Below are positions 13,457 to 24,495 of a stretch of DNA of 64,000 nt, piece after piece. The stretch covers positions 24,441,437-24,505,436 of the forward strand of contig NC_064763.1 in NCBI RefSeq assembly GCF_011397635.1. The letters run 5' to 3'. The notes below the pieces were generated by a model that was not told where the DNA came from, searched no databases, and saw only the letters and a list, made by a program, of their open reading frames with translations. Each line of letters opens with the position of its first letter. The stretch's first letter is position 1. The translations under genes and the position numbers were made by a program. Source of the DNA: Epinephelus fuscoguttatus (lineage: Eukaryota > Chordata > Actinopteri > Perciformes > Serranidae).

Positions 13457-16400
13457 CACAGTAGGGACTGCAGGAGAAGTTGCTAAAAGGCTGAGGCTGA
13501 GCCTTGTTAACTTGTGACATGCCAACAAAAGATTCGCTGAGATCCAAATTAAGTTACAAAATTCATTACTGAAAAAGAATCAGCTAATTATAATGCGCAC
13601 AAACTTGTACTCAAAATGATCACAGAGATGCTGTTAGTGATTATGTGTGTCATCTCTCATACCCATGTGACCCAACTCTCCCAATAGCCGCAATCACAAA
13701 AAAATAATAAATGATAATATCGCTAAACACTACAATACAAATACAATACAAAAATATTAACCATCCCAAAACGTATTTATCTTACAACATTCATTCCTTT
13801 CTAAATTAATTCATGGCTCCCACATTTATATACACAGATCACTGAAATATTGATCTGTATGTTGATTACCATAGCAACGATCAAAGCTTCTATGCATTCG
13901 GGTCAGCCCTAATATAAACGATATGGCATGCTCTATTATATTATTCTCGACAAGAGAGCAAAAATGTTTAACTAGTTTTCATCATGTTTTGTCAAATAGT
14001 TGCAGATTTTTTTCTGTAAATCATAACAAGTCAATCATTTAATGATTTCATTAAAGATATTGGATATTTGTATCATTTTTTTATGTAATGTGGAAACATT
14101 TGAAATAATTTTTTTTCTGCAAAATTTTGGGTTTCACAAGATTTTGAGAATAACAATTACCAGGAATACAATAAAAAGCCACTGTAATGCCTGACCAAAC
14201 ATAACTGGGCCTGCAGAGGAAAGTCTTTTGCTGAACCTTGTTCTTTGCGCCAACTTTCCGTACGGGCTCATTCCACTTGACTTAATTTGGATAAATTTCG
14301 ACATAATTATTTAAAGACCTCTGTCAGCATCAATCTTAGATGCCGCAGAAGTACTTAGGTTAATGCTATAAAGGATTTGCTTGCTAATCCCCTCATGATG
14401 ACACTGAAGCCGTATCTTCGTGCTGTGTTCCTACAGTGAAGCTCATGTTTTGCCGGATATAGAAACACAATCAGGAAATGCAAGTTCGAGGAGAACGTGA
14501 GTCTTTGTGACCAGAGTTTGGGCCAGGTGCTCCAGTGTCTGTTTTCAAAGTGGCCAGGGCAACATGCCTGGCAGGTGGCAGGTGCTTACTGCGTGTGAGA
14601 GGCAAAGAATGCGATGTGACTCGCTTGTAGCCACTTAATACTTGACATATCTCCACCCACCCCCACAGCAGGTTTTTCCAGACTGTTTTTTGAGGGAGGA
14701 GGTGAAAAGCCAGAACAACAAGCCAAGTTACCACTCTGATTCTACACAGTACAGACAAAAGGACAGAGTTATTGCTCTATTATAACATAACACCATAATA
14801 ATGAACCCTTTGGAGACCAAATATGTGACCTTTAACTTACAAGACAAGGGCACTGTCTTAACTCAACAGGCCACAGTGGCTCTTGGACTGACTCCTGGAG
14901 GTTTATCTGTTCAAAACATGTCTGTGATTTATTATTTCAGTATCATTTTCAAAGTTTCATTAACAAACTCACAAGTGATTTGCATACGCCCGAGACACAT
15001 TTAGAATAACAGACTGCTCTGCACACAGACACAATGACTAACAGATATTTTATTGTGATGAATGAGCTCAGGAGGCTTTGGCACACACTCTCAGTGCACA
15101 AACTTAACACCACATGGACAGACAGACGTGGACTGCTTGTCTCCGTCTCCTCCACCACTGACACACTTACCCAGTCTAGAGAATTATCTGACAATACACA
15201 CATGTACTTCACTACTGCCCAACAGACGCCTTCTATCTACTGGGTTCTAGAAGAAACGTTTGCCTAAAGGTCATACCGTCATAACAGATCAAACCCACGG
15301 AGCTGCACGAAGGTCTAACATGCAAAAAATATTCATAGCAATCCCCTAAAATTTCATTTCTAAGCCTTCCTCCTGTGTTTAGTGCAGCCAAGTGGCTATT
15401 AAATTACCAATTCTACTAATTCTAGGTTGTATTGTCATCCATTTTTCATGCTGTCACCTAGAAACTCCATTAATCTTACTCTCACTAAACACCCCAAAGT
15501 TCAACCAAGGTTCACTCCAGTGTTGTGGAGTTTCTTAGTAACTGAGAGCAACGAAGGTCACAATGGATCAACTAATTAAGCCGATGTAAGATAACTCAGC
15601 TGGCACGCTCCGAGTAACTGCCATACATCAGAGAAGCAGTTGCAAAGAATCCCACTGCTCAGTTCACTGACCTCTCGTTGCCAGCGAAAAAATACTTAAC
15701 ACTTTGATGAAAACAGATACAGCTGGCGTAACGCTGCATACCAAAGCATATGTGGTATGCGGAGAAAATGCATACAGAAGCTTAGGCCAGGAAGGATTCA
15801 CACGGAGATGACTGAGCTCTAACTACAGCGGTTTATACAGGATATTGGAGTGTACACATCACAGGACAGACTGTCATGTATCCTTCTCATAGGAGGCATT
15901 GTCCTCTGCATATTTAATGAAGGTCCTTAAGAATAACACCAAAAAATAGTTTGACATTTGCAGAAATAGGCTTCTGCTTGCAAAGACTTGGATGAGACGA
16001 TTTTTGGAACTCTCATATTTGTAATAGTATAGCTAGAGCCAAACTGTTAGCTTAGCTTAGCATAAAGACTGGAAACAGGGACAGAGCTAGCCTGGTTTTC
16101 CCCAAAGGTTAAATAATCTGCCACCGGCACATCTTAAGAGCTTTTCCAAAAATGTCATAGTATTCCTTTAAGATTTGCGTGAGCTATACAGTTAATCATA
16201 ATCATGACATCAATAACTATATTTTCAATATGTATACAATAGGGATGTCAACAGTCAACCGTTAAATGGTTATCCACCGAGAATATTTTTTTCATGCATG
16301 TTGCTCAATTGGTAATTTCGTTACTTTTTAGTCCACTGCACTGCACACCAGCCTGGTCAGTGCCGTTCATTTGGCGATCACCGCTAGTAACGCCATCCTG

Positions 16401-19400
16401 GCCCAACAGCATTGCTGTGAAAACAATGTGCCCACCCTCTTGTTTCCCCCCAGTTTGCCCCAGTGTAAAAGCAGCTCAATTTTGAGTGTCAGACTCCATT
16501 AAGCACTTTAACTGTTAGCTCTGAAAGTGTCGTTAGCAGTGTCAACACAGCTATTGCTGCTAACAATGCTAAAGGAGTTTTGCGGCTCAAAAATAAGCCG
16601 CTTATCACAAGGGAAACATCGGGGGAGATCGAAGGGTGGTCACCATGGTTCCTCAGTAACGTTGTCCTGCCACCAAGATGGCGTCACCACTGCAAATGAG
16701 CCGTGCTGCTAGCTAGCTCCCGCACAACCCAGCTGGTGCGTGATGCAGAGTGGCCAAGGCTAATGTTTGCTAACCAGTGGAAACCAGAGGGTGGGCAGTG
16801 GGCACTATGAATGTGTTCAGAAATACTCACTCCAAGTGCTGGAGCGCACTCTGGAACAAACTGACAGTTCATAAATTTGGAGCATGTTTGAATGTACTGC
16901 CTTGTTATTCAGAGCACCACACTCTCAGAGCAGCAGAGCACACTCTGGCACTCTGTGTGGGGAGACGGAGCAGCAGAGTGCCAAGCAGAGTGAATGTGTG
17001 AACAAAACCATTCCAGACTGGATTTACATACGCACCCTAAGTTTTTGCAAGTTAACACAGCTAGCCGGCAGTCTTGTCAGCAAAGCCGACAGAAAATAAA
17101 ATACAAGGCGAGACATTTATGACACAAAAAATAAAAAATTTCACCAGCTCCAAATGGATGGCACTTTGAAATGTGTGCTAAAGCTCACACAAAGTCAGTG
17201 GAGCATCGGACCAAAACAAAAACCTCTTGTATTTTACGTCATTTTGCGTTTCTTTTTTCCTTAGAAATTAGGTTAATCGGTTTGTCACAGGTTAATAGAT
17301 GTTGGGCTATCGAAAGCAAAATTAATCAAAACTGACACCCCTAGTATAAAATATGGCAAATCCATGCAAAAACACATGTAAAATACTGTGAAACTTCAAT
17401 TAATAGCCCGGGTTATTATTTGCTTCAATCACTGAAATCAACAGGCCTATATTTGGGACAGGCCTTTAACTGCTTTCACACAAAACTGTTGCTCAGCAAT
17501 GATTGGGAAATGAAATCAACCTGTTCATTTATACTAGTATGGATATTACTCGTATAAAAGTTAGGCTTCAGATTATGTATCAGTTATGAATCATTTATTT
17601 GATCTAGCTCCGACAGACAGCGCATCAGAGAGTGAGTGAGTTACGTCACCTGGCATACACTGCTTTATCCTGTTAAAACAATACTCACAACTTGGATTCA
17701 TTTTTATGATTCCTTTGATCTGAGGACCCTACTAAAGGACTAACGGAATATAGGTAACTTACAGGGTGATCGAGGAACAGACACATAACTTGAGGTAGCC
17801 AACAACCCACTTTGATACATCCAAAGAACCTCTGTTAAAAAATATACTGCTTGGCAACCAGACCAGGACTCTAATTGAGACAGGCTTTTAATGGAAGTTT
17901 TATGGTAACTCATCACTATATTGATAAATAATACTGAATTATGGCCCAGGCACAGTAACAAGTGTGCGGAACAATGTCATTTTATTTTTATTTTTACTCG
18001 TGTCTATTTTTTAGCTCAAAAAAAAGGCAGATTTGAGCAAGTCAGACATCTTTCCAATCTAAGTGCTACACAGGCAAAGAGTATCTTGTTAAACAAGCTG
18101 CGACCTCCTAATTGCATCATTAGGCTGAGCTCCAAGTATATTTTTTCCCAAACCAATATGCAACATTTGCACCATAACTGAATCCCTCCAAAGTGTTTGA
18201 ACATCTGAGGGGAGGCTTTCAATCAGCCATGACCCTTATGAGTCAGAATGGAGTGCTGTGTGTGCACGTTCACTCTGTGGATTGATCTGACCCCTTTAAA
18301 CTCCCCGCCAACTCATCTTTCATTCAACACACACACACACACAAACACACACTGTTTCTGAGTGGGGGGTGTGTGTGGAGGCTCCCTCTCCTTTTCCAGT
18401 GCTCATAGGAAACATCTGACTGCGTGGCAGACTTTGATTCAGACAGATCAAAGGAACTATTTGAAAGGAGAAAGACCTTTGGAAACTTATGATAATCCTC
18501 CAGCATGTGCCAGACGACCAACTGTCTGGAACACTCGCCGAACTGAATCCAGTATTTCTGCGTGAAGCAGTTACCTGCTGCAGTTTTAACACAATTTAAT
18601 TAACTTCAGGTTATGAGTTGCAGGAGAGGTGAGACAGCCAATCTTCTGTCTTGAGCAGAAACACAGATTTTGCCTCTTCCCACTGCGATCAAACACATCC
18701 ATTTCCCCCCACAGCCCGGGGTATCAGACTATTTTTATGAGGTGTGGGTGTTCATACTGTGGCTACGCTGACTGGTCTTGCCTCTCCGCTCTTATGTGCA
18801 TTGATTCAGAGCTGTTACGCAACGCTCTGCCCCCCATCCTCTTACCGATTAGACACTCCAACTCCCACACCTCCACCTCCCTGCCTACACACACTTCCAG
18901 CGGACATGGGCACACTGCTGTATCAGCCCTTGCTTAACTATTAATGCCTCTGCTTAGTGGAGTAACCTAAGGCGTGCTCCTTTACACACTGCCATCATGT
19001 TTATTCAACTCTCCTTTGCATTATGATTTGTGCAGCATCTCCTCCTGTTTATGGCGTCAACACCTCACATTAACATCTTACCCCGTGCCTGCAGGCTTGC
19101 TCGTTCAGAGCTTTGACCCAGGTTCTCTGCCAGTGCTCCCTGAAGGACTTGAAGGACAACAGGGACATCAACAAGCCTTTAACCCCGGCCTCAGACGCAG
19201 AGCCTCCATCCCTGCCTGTGCGGAGCTTCATCAGGAAGCCCCACACACCTCCAGCCTGGCTCTGGTGGGGCTGTGTGAGGGAGAGCTGCGGTCCTCTCCT
19301 CTCCTGCTTGGCTGTCTTTCTGGATCTCCACAGCCGCAGCACGGTCAGCAAATACTGGAACAGCCATCCCAGCACAATGAGCAGGGAAGTTAGGAAGAGA

Positions 19401-19438
19401 CCCACAAGGCACAGCCAGCCCAACTCCTGGAGCTCCAT
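610..19438 (-). CDS. c2cd2l: C2CD2L (TMEM24), 5' five coding exons, partial
   Basis: ER-anchored lipid-transfer protein that moves phosphatidylinositol at ER-plasma membrane contact sites (family knowledge). Coding exons on the minus strand: 19438-19082, 4481-4386, 4209-4090, 1490-1380 and 723-610, all with GT-AG borders. Each has a length divisible by three, so every junction is phase 0. They give 266 residues. Exon 1 has a hydrophobic anchor (about residues 6-32) followed by basic residues, then the conserved stretch FKSFREHWQRTWVKALNEQ. Exons 2-5 belong to the SMP lipid-binding domain, including VTVTQQSPAAVSMDTY in exon 3 and VVVSLEEVEDEGLL in exon 4. The match to the remembered human protein is close, including across exon joints. 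The C2 domain and C-terminus must lie left of position 1. The start is the ATG at 19438; the codon before it is GTG. Intron 1 is 14.6 kb and rich in repeats. Confidence 0.93.
2420..2560. repeat. hAT-like repeat fragment
   Basis: CCCTTCGATACGATATCATG, then TTTTTCGATATGCTGAGC, then TATATTGCAATG resembles a widespread fish repeat rich in CGATA/ATTGC motifs. Fragmentary. Confidence 0.4.
3105..4048. repeat. Repeat cluster beside C2CD2L exon 3
   Basis: Contains a fish repeat (TTTCACCTCTCAGAGGCTTC, 3118-3145) and a hAT-like fragment starting CAGTGGCGGTTCTAGGCCAG (3298). It also has an AT microsatellite (3404-3480) and a CAGTGTTTCCCACAGG end (3482). TTAGATGGGTCCAGRTGTGA occurs twice, near 3256 and near 4002, as a direct repeat spanning about 740 bp. 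Confidence 0.5.
5082..5786. repeat. Fold-back element, arms about 220 bp
   Basis: 5082-5302 and 5563-5786 are imperfect reverse complements. Shared blocks include GTGTCTGACAACATTA, AAGGATCCCTACAGAG and CCAGAAACAGCCCTGAA. The spacer is about 260 bp and non-coding. Part of the spacer (CAAACCAGAGTTGGTGATTG) recurs at 61918. Confidence 0.75.
7067..7195 (+). mobile_element. Short tRNA-derived SINE with target duplication
   Basis: Box A-like CTCACCTGGTAGAGC and box B-like GGGTTCGATTTC are followed by a short AAAGGCAATAAAGCCC tail. It is flanked by AAAAGGAAACATT and AAAAGGAAATATT (12 of 13). Same family as the copy at 43382. Confidence 0.7.
7602..7705. repeat. hAT-like repeat fragment (CAGTGGTTCCCAACT type)
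   Basis: AGTGGTTCCCAACTTGTGGG, then AAAACTGGGTCGCGAGTCCA, matches the end of a common vertebrate hAT repeat. The other end is not found. Confidence 0.45.
10737..11031 (+). mobile_element. tRNA-derived SINE (cichlid AFC-like)
   Basis: Box A-like GGCTCAGAGGGTAGAGCAGG and box B-like CTGTTCAATCC are followed by the body (CTCCAGTCTGCATGTCGAAG) and the tail (AGTGGTCAGAAGACTAG, then CACTATACAAGTGCAGG). I recall the same layout in a SINE family abundant in cichlids and other percomorphs. Confidence 0.8.
11032..13243. other. C2CD2L intron 1, mostly unique non-coding
   Basis: No convincing exon or repeat. 11200-11660 is less AT-rich and looks unique, with homeobox-type TAAT cores (GGCATTAATCAT, GGCTAATCACC). 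It could be a conserved non-coding element, but this cannot be judged without other species. Confidence 0.3.
13244..13312 (+). mobile_element. SINE 5' head fragment
   Basis: GGGGCGGTGTGGTGGTGCAG, then GTTAGCATTGACGCCTCA, matches the head of the SINE at 57722-58080 (opposite strand). The body is missing, so it is a truncated copy. Confidence 0.55.
13424..13452. repeat. (TA)n microsatellite
   Basis: TA dinucleotide run within C2CD2L intron 1; a longer one lies at 3404-3480. Short AC/GT runs also occur near 6545, 18330 and 60108. Confidence 0.85.
13453..15929. other. C2CD2L intron 1, no gene seen
   Basis: AT-rich sequence with only short unsupported frames. Nothing with domain, codon or splice support was found on either strand. 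Confidence 0.5.
15930..16172. repeat. Dispersed fish repeat
   Basis: Includes TTAGCTTAGCTTAGCATAAA, GACTGGAAACAGGGACAGAG and CTAGCCTGGTTTTCCCCAAA, a pattern I recall as highly repeated in percomorph genomes. It immediately precedes the hAT element at 16240. Confidence 0.55.
16240..17343. mobile_element. Non-autonomous hAT element, 1.1 kb
   Basis: Inverted ends TAGGGATGTCA and TAGGGGTGTCA (10 of 11 match) are flanked by an 8-bp duplication GTATACAA / GTATAAAA (7 of 8). The 8-bp duplication is a hAT hallmark. No transposase frame is seen. It lies in C2CD2L intron 1. Confidence 0.75.
17390..17905. repeat. Dispersed repeat, copy 1
   Basis: Shares CAATTAATAGCCCGGG, ACAGGCCTATATTTGGGACA and GCTTGGCAACCAGACCAGG with the repeat at 24951-25289. 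The ends are partly inverted, suggesting a DNA-transposon-derived MITE. In C2CD2L intron 1. Confidence 0.6.
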
Positions 19439-20110
19439 CACCGTCTCCTGGAGCCTCTCATATCACCAGGTCCAGATGGAAATATCAAGACTGTCAGTCA
19501 GAGAGGATCAGCTCCCTGGAGCCTGTGAGTGGCAGCAGGAGACAGTCAGTCATCTTGATTCAAGGAGCACTAACAAGTTATAACAGAGGAATTACACAGA
19601 TACACACAGACATGGCTTGACTTAATATGCATGTTTAAAATCACGTTAAAACACAGCCTGGGTGTTCATGCAGCCAGTGAGCTGAAGCCTGCGTTAACGT
19701 TACGTAGATATCAGAGAATGAGTCGTGCATTAGCAGAGAGGACGATACAGCTTCATCTATTGAAGCCTGATAACAAACCTACCGTTTAACTTAAAGGGTC
19801 CGAGCTGCAGGCTGCAGGGAACCGAAAGCAAGGCATTGGTAACATGAAGCTGGCTTCATGGCGATGTGCTGCCGACAACAAATGTGTGTGTCCCATCTCC
19901 GAGTCATCAGCGGTGTTCAGACTGATGTTCTTGTTTATCGATTCAAAATGAAACCTCCTGCTCGCTGTAGGTGCTTTACAGACTCCGGTGGGTTTCAAAC
20001 CTCCGCTGCTCGTACACTCCTACCTCTGTAACCTCTCTTCAATGATGATTTGACAAAGAACAGCAGTGGCCCACAGGGGGCGCTGCAGCGGAGCAAGGCA
20101 ACAGCAGAAC
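19439..20110 (-). promoter_or_regulatory. Probable C2CD2L 5' UTR and promoter region
   Basis: Sequence just upstream of the C2CD2L start, less AT-rich than the flanks. It contains an inverted CCAAT (ATTGG on the plus strand near 19834) and a CTCF-like motif at its distal edge (separate entry). No TATA box is obvious. The transcription start cannot be placed from sequence alone. Confidence 0.4.
20067..20085 (+). promoter_or_regulatory. CTCF-like motif
   Basis: TGGCCCACAGGGGGCGCTG differs at three positions from the common vertebrate CTCF core (TGGCCACCAGGGGGCGCTA). The AGGGGGCGCT half is exact. It lies about 630 bp upstream of the C2CD2L start codon, in the spacer before DPAGT1. Occupancy is not known. 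Confidence 0.45.
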
Positions 20111-20639
20111 GGAAGTGAAAGGGAAAGCCTTCAAAATAAAAGCAGGAAATAAAAACAGACCAAATAAAATATGCATACAGTAAAACACCAGTTCACAGTG
20201 TGTCACTTTGATTTTAGTAATTTTCATTCAGTCATTCAGACTTTTATTTAAGACTTGGGAAACCCATTGAAGGAGACCCATGAACAAACAGTTAATACGC
20301 AAACAAACTATCAATTAAACACAGAAATGAAATCATTCAAAACAACAATAACAATAAATTGAGCTCTAGAAGTAGAAATACAGGGTGATAAACATGCTAA
20401 GGTGTAGATGAACAGTTTAAAGCATGCACACTCAGCTAACCCTTTGAAACCAAGGCAAACTGGCTTGATTTCTTTTAATACACAGGAAGAGGGCAATCAG
20501 CAATGAAAGAGGAAATACCCAAAAATAGCAAAAAATTATTAAAAAGAGAAAATTAAAAACAAGAAAATTAGTTTAAAAAAAACCTGAAAACAAACAAACA
20601 AGAAAATGACCTGGAAAAAGCATTTAAAAATTATAATAA

Positions 20640-20900
20640 TTCTGTAACATAATTTTTAAAATGTAATAATAATAATAATTATACATATAGTTTTCTCTGT
20701 TGTTGTTGTTTTTTTAGTTTTTAAAATTTATAATTTTCTAAATCTATTTTTTTAAATATAGTTTTTTCCCTTTTTTCACTTTTCTACCTAGTTTTTTGTT
20801 TTGTTTTGTTTTGTTTTGTTTTGTTTTTATAATCTCTGATATAATTTAATTTAATTTAATTTAATTTTTATTTTATTTTATTTTATTTTTTATTTCGTAG
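20640..20900. repeat. AT-rich low-complexity tract with (TTTTG)n
   Basis: T-rich sequence with a TTTTG run (20792-20828) and TTTAA/TTTTA runs (20843-20890). No gene signal. Confidence 0.85.
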
Positions 20901-23662
20901 CTCATTGCCTTTTCCCCGTGTTTTTTAAAGAAGTCACACCAATTTGCTTTAAAAGTTTAAATACTTCCAAAAAGTGATCCAGGTTCAAAGGGTTAAACAA
21001 GATCATAAATAAGGCACTGAAACAGCCACAATGGTGGCAGAGTGTCCAAGTTTAAGGACTTTTGCAGATTATCCCATGTATAAGGAGCACTGTAAAAGAA
21101 TGATATTCTTCCTAGTTCAATTCTGATTAAGGGAATATGAAGCAACAACCTGTTGTGTGAACGAGTGCCATGATTAATAAGGTCAGAGTTGAAAAGTATG
21201 TAATGTAGGGTGGAAGCATCTGCATTAAAACTTTATAAATGAACACATACCACTGCTGTTCCTGCCTCACAGCCAAATGTGGCCAGGCAATTTTATTAGT
21301 TCATGGTATGTTTGTGAATCTGGTTCTGCATTATTAGGGACTGTTCTTTACTTGTCAGAGGACGGGGGTAGCTGACTTTGTTTTTCATCACTAAACGTGT
21401 GAATGTTTGTTTACAAGTTGTTAGAACTCATAAGTCATCTTTTAAAAGGAGTAGATAATTACCGTAAGCTAGCTTGGGTTCTGTTAACATAGCTAACTGC
21501 TAACGTGTTTGGTTAAAAATGAAAACAACCAATGAAATGTTACATTTAATGTCTCTGAGGGGTGAACAGGGGGAACTTTCCAGACACGTGTTCTGGGCAA
21601 CAACAATAAACCACCAATTCATCTGGTTTCTTTGAGTGTGGTGACCCATTTATTTTCACATGTGCTCAACTCACACAGGTAAAATATTGTATGTTAATCT
21701 CATGTAGGTTTCTGCAGTTTCTGAGTCAACCACAGGTTAGTGTCCATTCAATAGTTCAGTGTCCAAGTTTCCATCCATTAATTCCAGTTTCCACCCTACA
21801 AACTCTTCATGCTGTCACACTTAACACAGTCAGAAAAATGGTTTGTTTCTCATCATCTGCACCTTACCTATATTACCTGGGTGTTCTAGTGCACCAAACA
21901 ATGAAACAACAAACAATGAAACTGTATTTAAATTAAGTCACCATTAGTTAAACATGAATCAAAACAAATATTGTGACTCTAACACTCCCTGGTTAACCCA
22001 TCTTCAGCATGTCCAGAAATACCAAAGTAAGGCTTATACAATACAAGACCATCCACAGAGCACACATCACACAGCGCAAGATGCACATAATGGGATTTGC
22101 TGCATCAGACGTGCACTCAGTGTACGCTCAGTACAACTGACAACTACCTCCATGCACTCTAGCACTGTCCACCAATGCAACATCTCTGAGGAGAAGTAAC
22201 CACCACGTTGTCCTTATTCCTTGCTTGTAATATCCCATTATCCCCCTCTGTTTGCATCCTCAGTGATCTGGATATACTCGACACATGTTCAATACAAATC
22301 ATTATACAAAGCCCCCACTGATGGCCCCAACTATTGCAGAGAAAACAATACTAGTACTGAACTGGAAAAGTAGGAAGAAAATCAACCCCTCACAATATGA
22401 GTTAATGCCACAACCCCATATGTAAGCATGCAACTGCGGAAACGTATGTGTGTGTGGGAATGTGTGTAAATAGAAAGAATCTATAATACTAAACTAATCC
22501 CATCCTGCAAAACTTGTCTGAAATGTATTCAAACCCAAACAGACCATGCCCTACAGTTATTTACCTCCCCACCTCCCCTCTGTTTCATCTTTCAGTTTGC
22601 TTCTTTCTTCTTTTCTTTCCTCATACATTGTCCTCTGTTGCTCATCTAAACCATTTTATATTTGCCAGTCAGTAACATCTGTAAAGTTATTCTGCCTTTC
22701 TTTCTTTGCTTTTATATTTATTAGCATGTCCACACTGTCAACATGTGTGTGCACTAATTGATGAATAAAGGGATATTAAAGAAAAAAAACCTAACTAATA
22801 ACTATTAGATTTTTTTTAAACTTACCATCTGATGTTTGAAAGTTAAAAGTTAAAGAAGAAATCAAAAAAGCCTCAGTTTTGCCCTCTTTTAATGCCGGCT
22901 AGTCAGTTTGTGCAAAAAGGTTATTTTTAAATGAGACATAGAATGAAGTGATTTTGATAAAATATATCTTTGCTCCTTTTTTGTTTTTCTTGACAGAAGT
23001 GTTCATCTCACATGATGTGTCCAAGGACCATCAGAAATTTCAAATCCGATTATAATTTCTTTTTTTTTTTGTACTGGCTATAGTAAATAGTGTAATTTCA
23101 CCAGTTTTTATTGTTTTGTAATTTTCAAATTTATTTATTTATTTATTTTTTAAGAAGCCTTCTGCTGTCAGAGCCATGGTTTGGAAGGCATATTTTCTTT
23201 AAAAATCAGCGCTGAAATAAATATATAATATAGCCATTTAAATTTGTATGCCCCTCCACTGAGCCAAAATAAGTGCTTGAAAAAATGATTTGACATGCCT
23301 TCCCCTTTTTGCAACATTTTTTTTTAGATATATTTTTTGGGGCATTTTGACACAGGTTGGACTCGAGCACGGGCCGCTGCAACAACAGCCTTGTACATGG
23401 GGCGCCTGATGCCACTAAATCCAACATATTGTACCTTTCAGTTATGGATATGTACTTCTTCCACCACTGATCTGTATTTGGCCATGTTAAATAAAGTCAG
23501 GAATACAGGCCTACCTCTTCCCACTGACACTGTCAGGATGGTAGTTTTTAATTGAAGGTGGTTGTTGTTGTTTTAATTCAGATGGTACATTGCTTTCTAA
23601 ATATTTCCACAGTCCCCTTTGTTGTTGATGTTTTAGCTTTTAAAATTGTAGGATAAATTATT

Positions 23663-23721
23663 AAGAAAGAAAGAAAGAAAGAAAGAAAGAAAATATATGC
23701 TCTAAAAATTATTATTATCAC

Positions 23722-23766
<45 letters not shown>

Positions 23767-23767
23767 C
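23663..23767. repeat. Microsatellites (GAAA)n and (ATT)n
   Basis: Adjacent tetranucleotide GAAA (23663-23692) and trinucleotide ATT (23708-23767) runs in the C2CD2L-DPAGT1 spacer. Confidence 0.9.
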
Positions 23768-24178
23768 ATTATCTATGTAACATTCTTAGTTTAAACAACA
23801 GAGTGTAACAGCTGAAGTGTACAAACACAACATAGAGCCAGGGCGATTTAAAAAATATTTTTTTGGCAACAGATGGCGGAAGTTCACTGTACTACTGTCA
23901 TGCATACTGTCATGTCAACCAAAGAAGAAGATGTCACTTCCGTGTCAACACTGTTTTGACAGGAAATTGTTAAAGATAAATGCTTCCATGGTTTGTTTAC
24001 ATGAGCAAGATGTAGAGAAACAACTGTCTCAAGAAAAGTACCAAACATAGTAATATTGTGTAAAAAGACAACACATTTTATACATTCATCAAATAATTCA
24101 TTTAATGCAGCAACTATTTCCACATAAAAATTTCAAGCGTCTCCGATATTTTAAATAACGTTTTATTTTGAAGTTTAA

Positions 24179-24495
24179 CCGGAAGTGAAACCACCTCCTA
24201 ACATCCGGGACTTGACGGTTAAACTGATAATCAGACGTGGAGTTTGACAAGCAGGCTGTTAGCAGATATTAGCACCAATAACACGGAATGAAAGATGGTA
24301 TGGATTACCGTTGCGACTCACGGACTTATTTTTCTCTGACACCGGAAGCGCGGAGATGTATTTCGCTTTAGAATAACGATATGACATGTTTTTACCTCCG
24401 TGAGGACAGCCACAGCTCGTTCATCGATCGCCCGAGGGGGCAACATTAGATTAGCGACAAACCTGGTTTGATCTGTCAGAAACGGAGCCACAGAA
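24179..24495 (+). promoter_or_regulatory. DPAGT1 TATA-less promoter
   Basis: The 320 bp before the DPAGT1 ATG hold two ETS/GABP-type sites, CCGGAAGTG (24179-24187) and CCGGAAGCG (24342-24350). There is also a CCAAT box (24275-24279) and a YY1-like AAGATGG (24292-24298). No TATA box is seen. This combination is typical of housekeeping promoters, which suits an essential glycosylation enzyme. Motif calls are by eye. Confidence 0.55.

Larger units (their letters stand above)
20228..24100. other. Spacer between C2CD2L and DPAGT1
   Basis: About 4 kb of AT-rich DNA with microsatellites and low-complexity runs. No supported exon on either strand. Confidence 0.5.

Noticed and set aside
18974-19583. 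Plus-strand frames of 139 and 156 codons over C2CD2L exon 1
   Set aside because: They are antisense shadows of the conserved C2CD2L first exon; their residues show no domain and the splice and homology evidence is on the minus strand.
23578-23769. Poly-isoleucine frame
   Set aside because: Pure translation of the ATT microsatellite.
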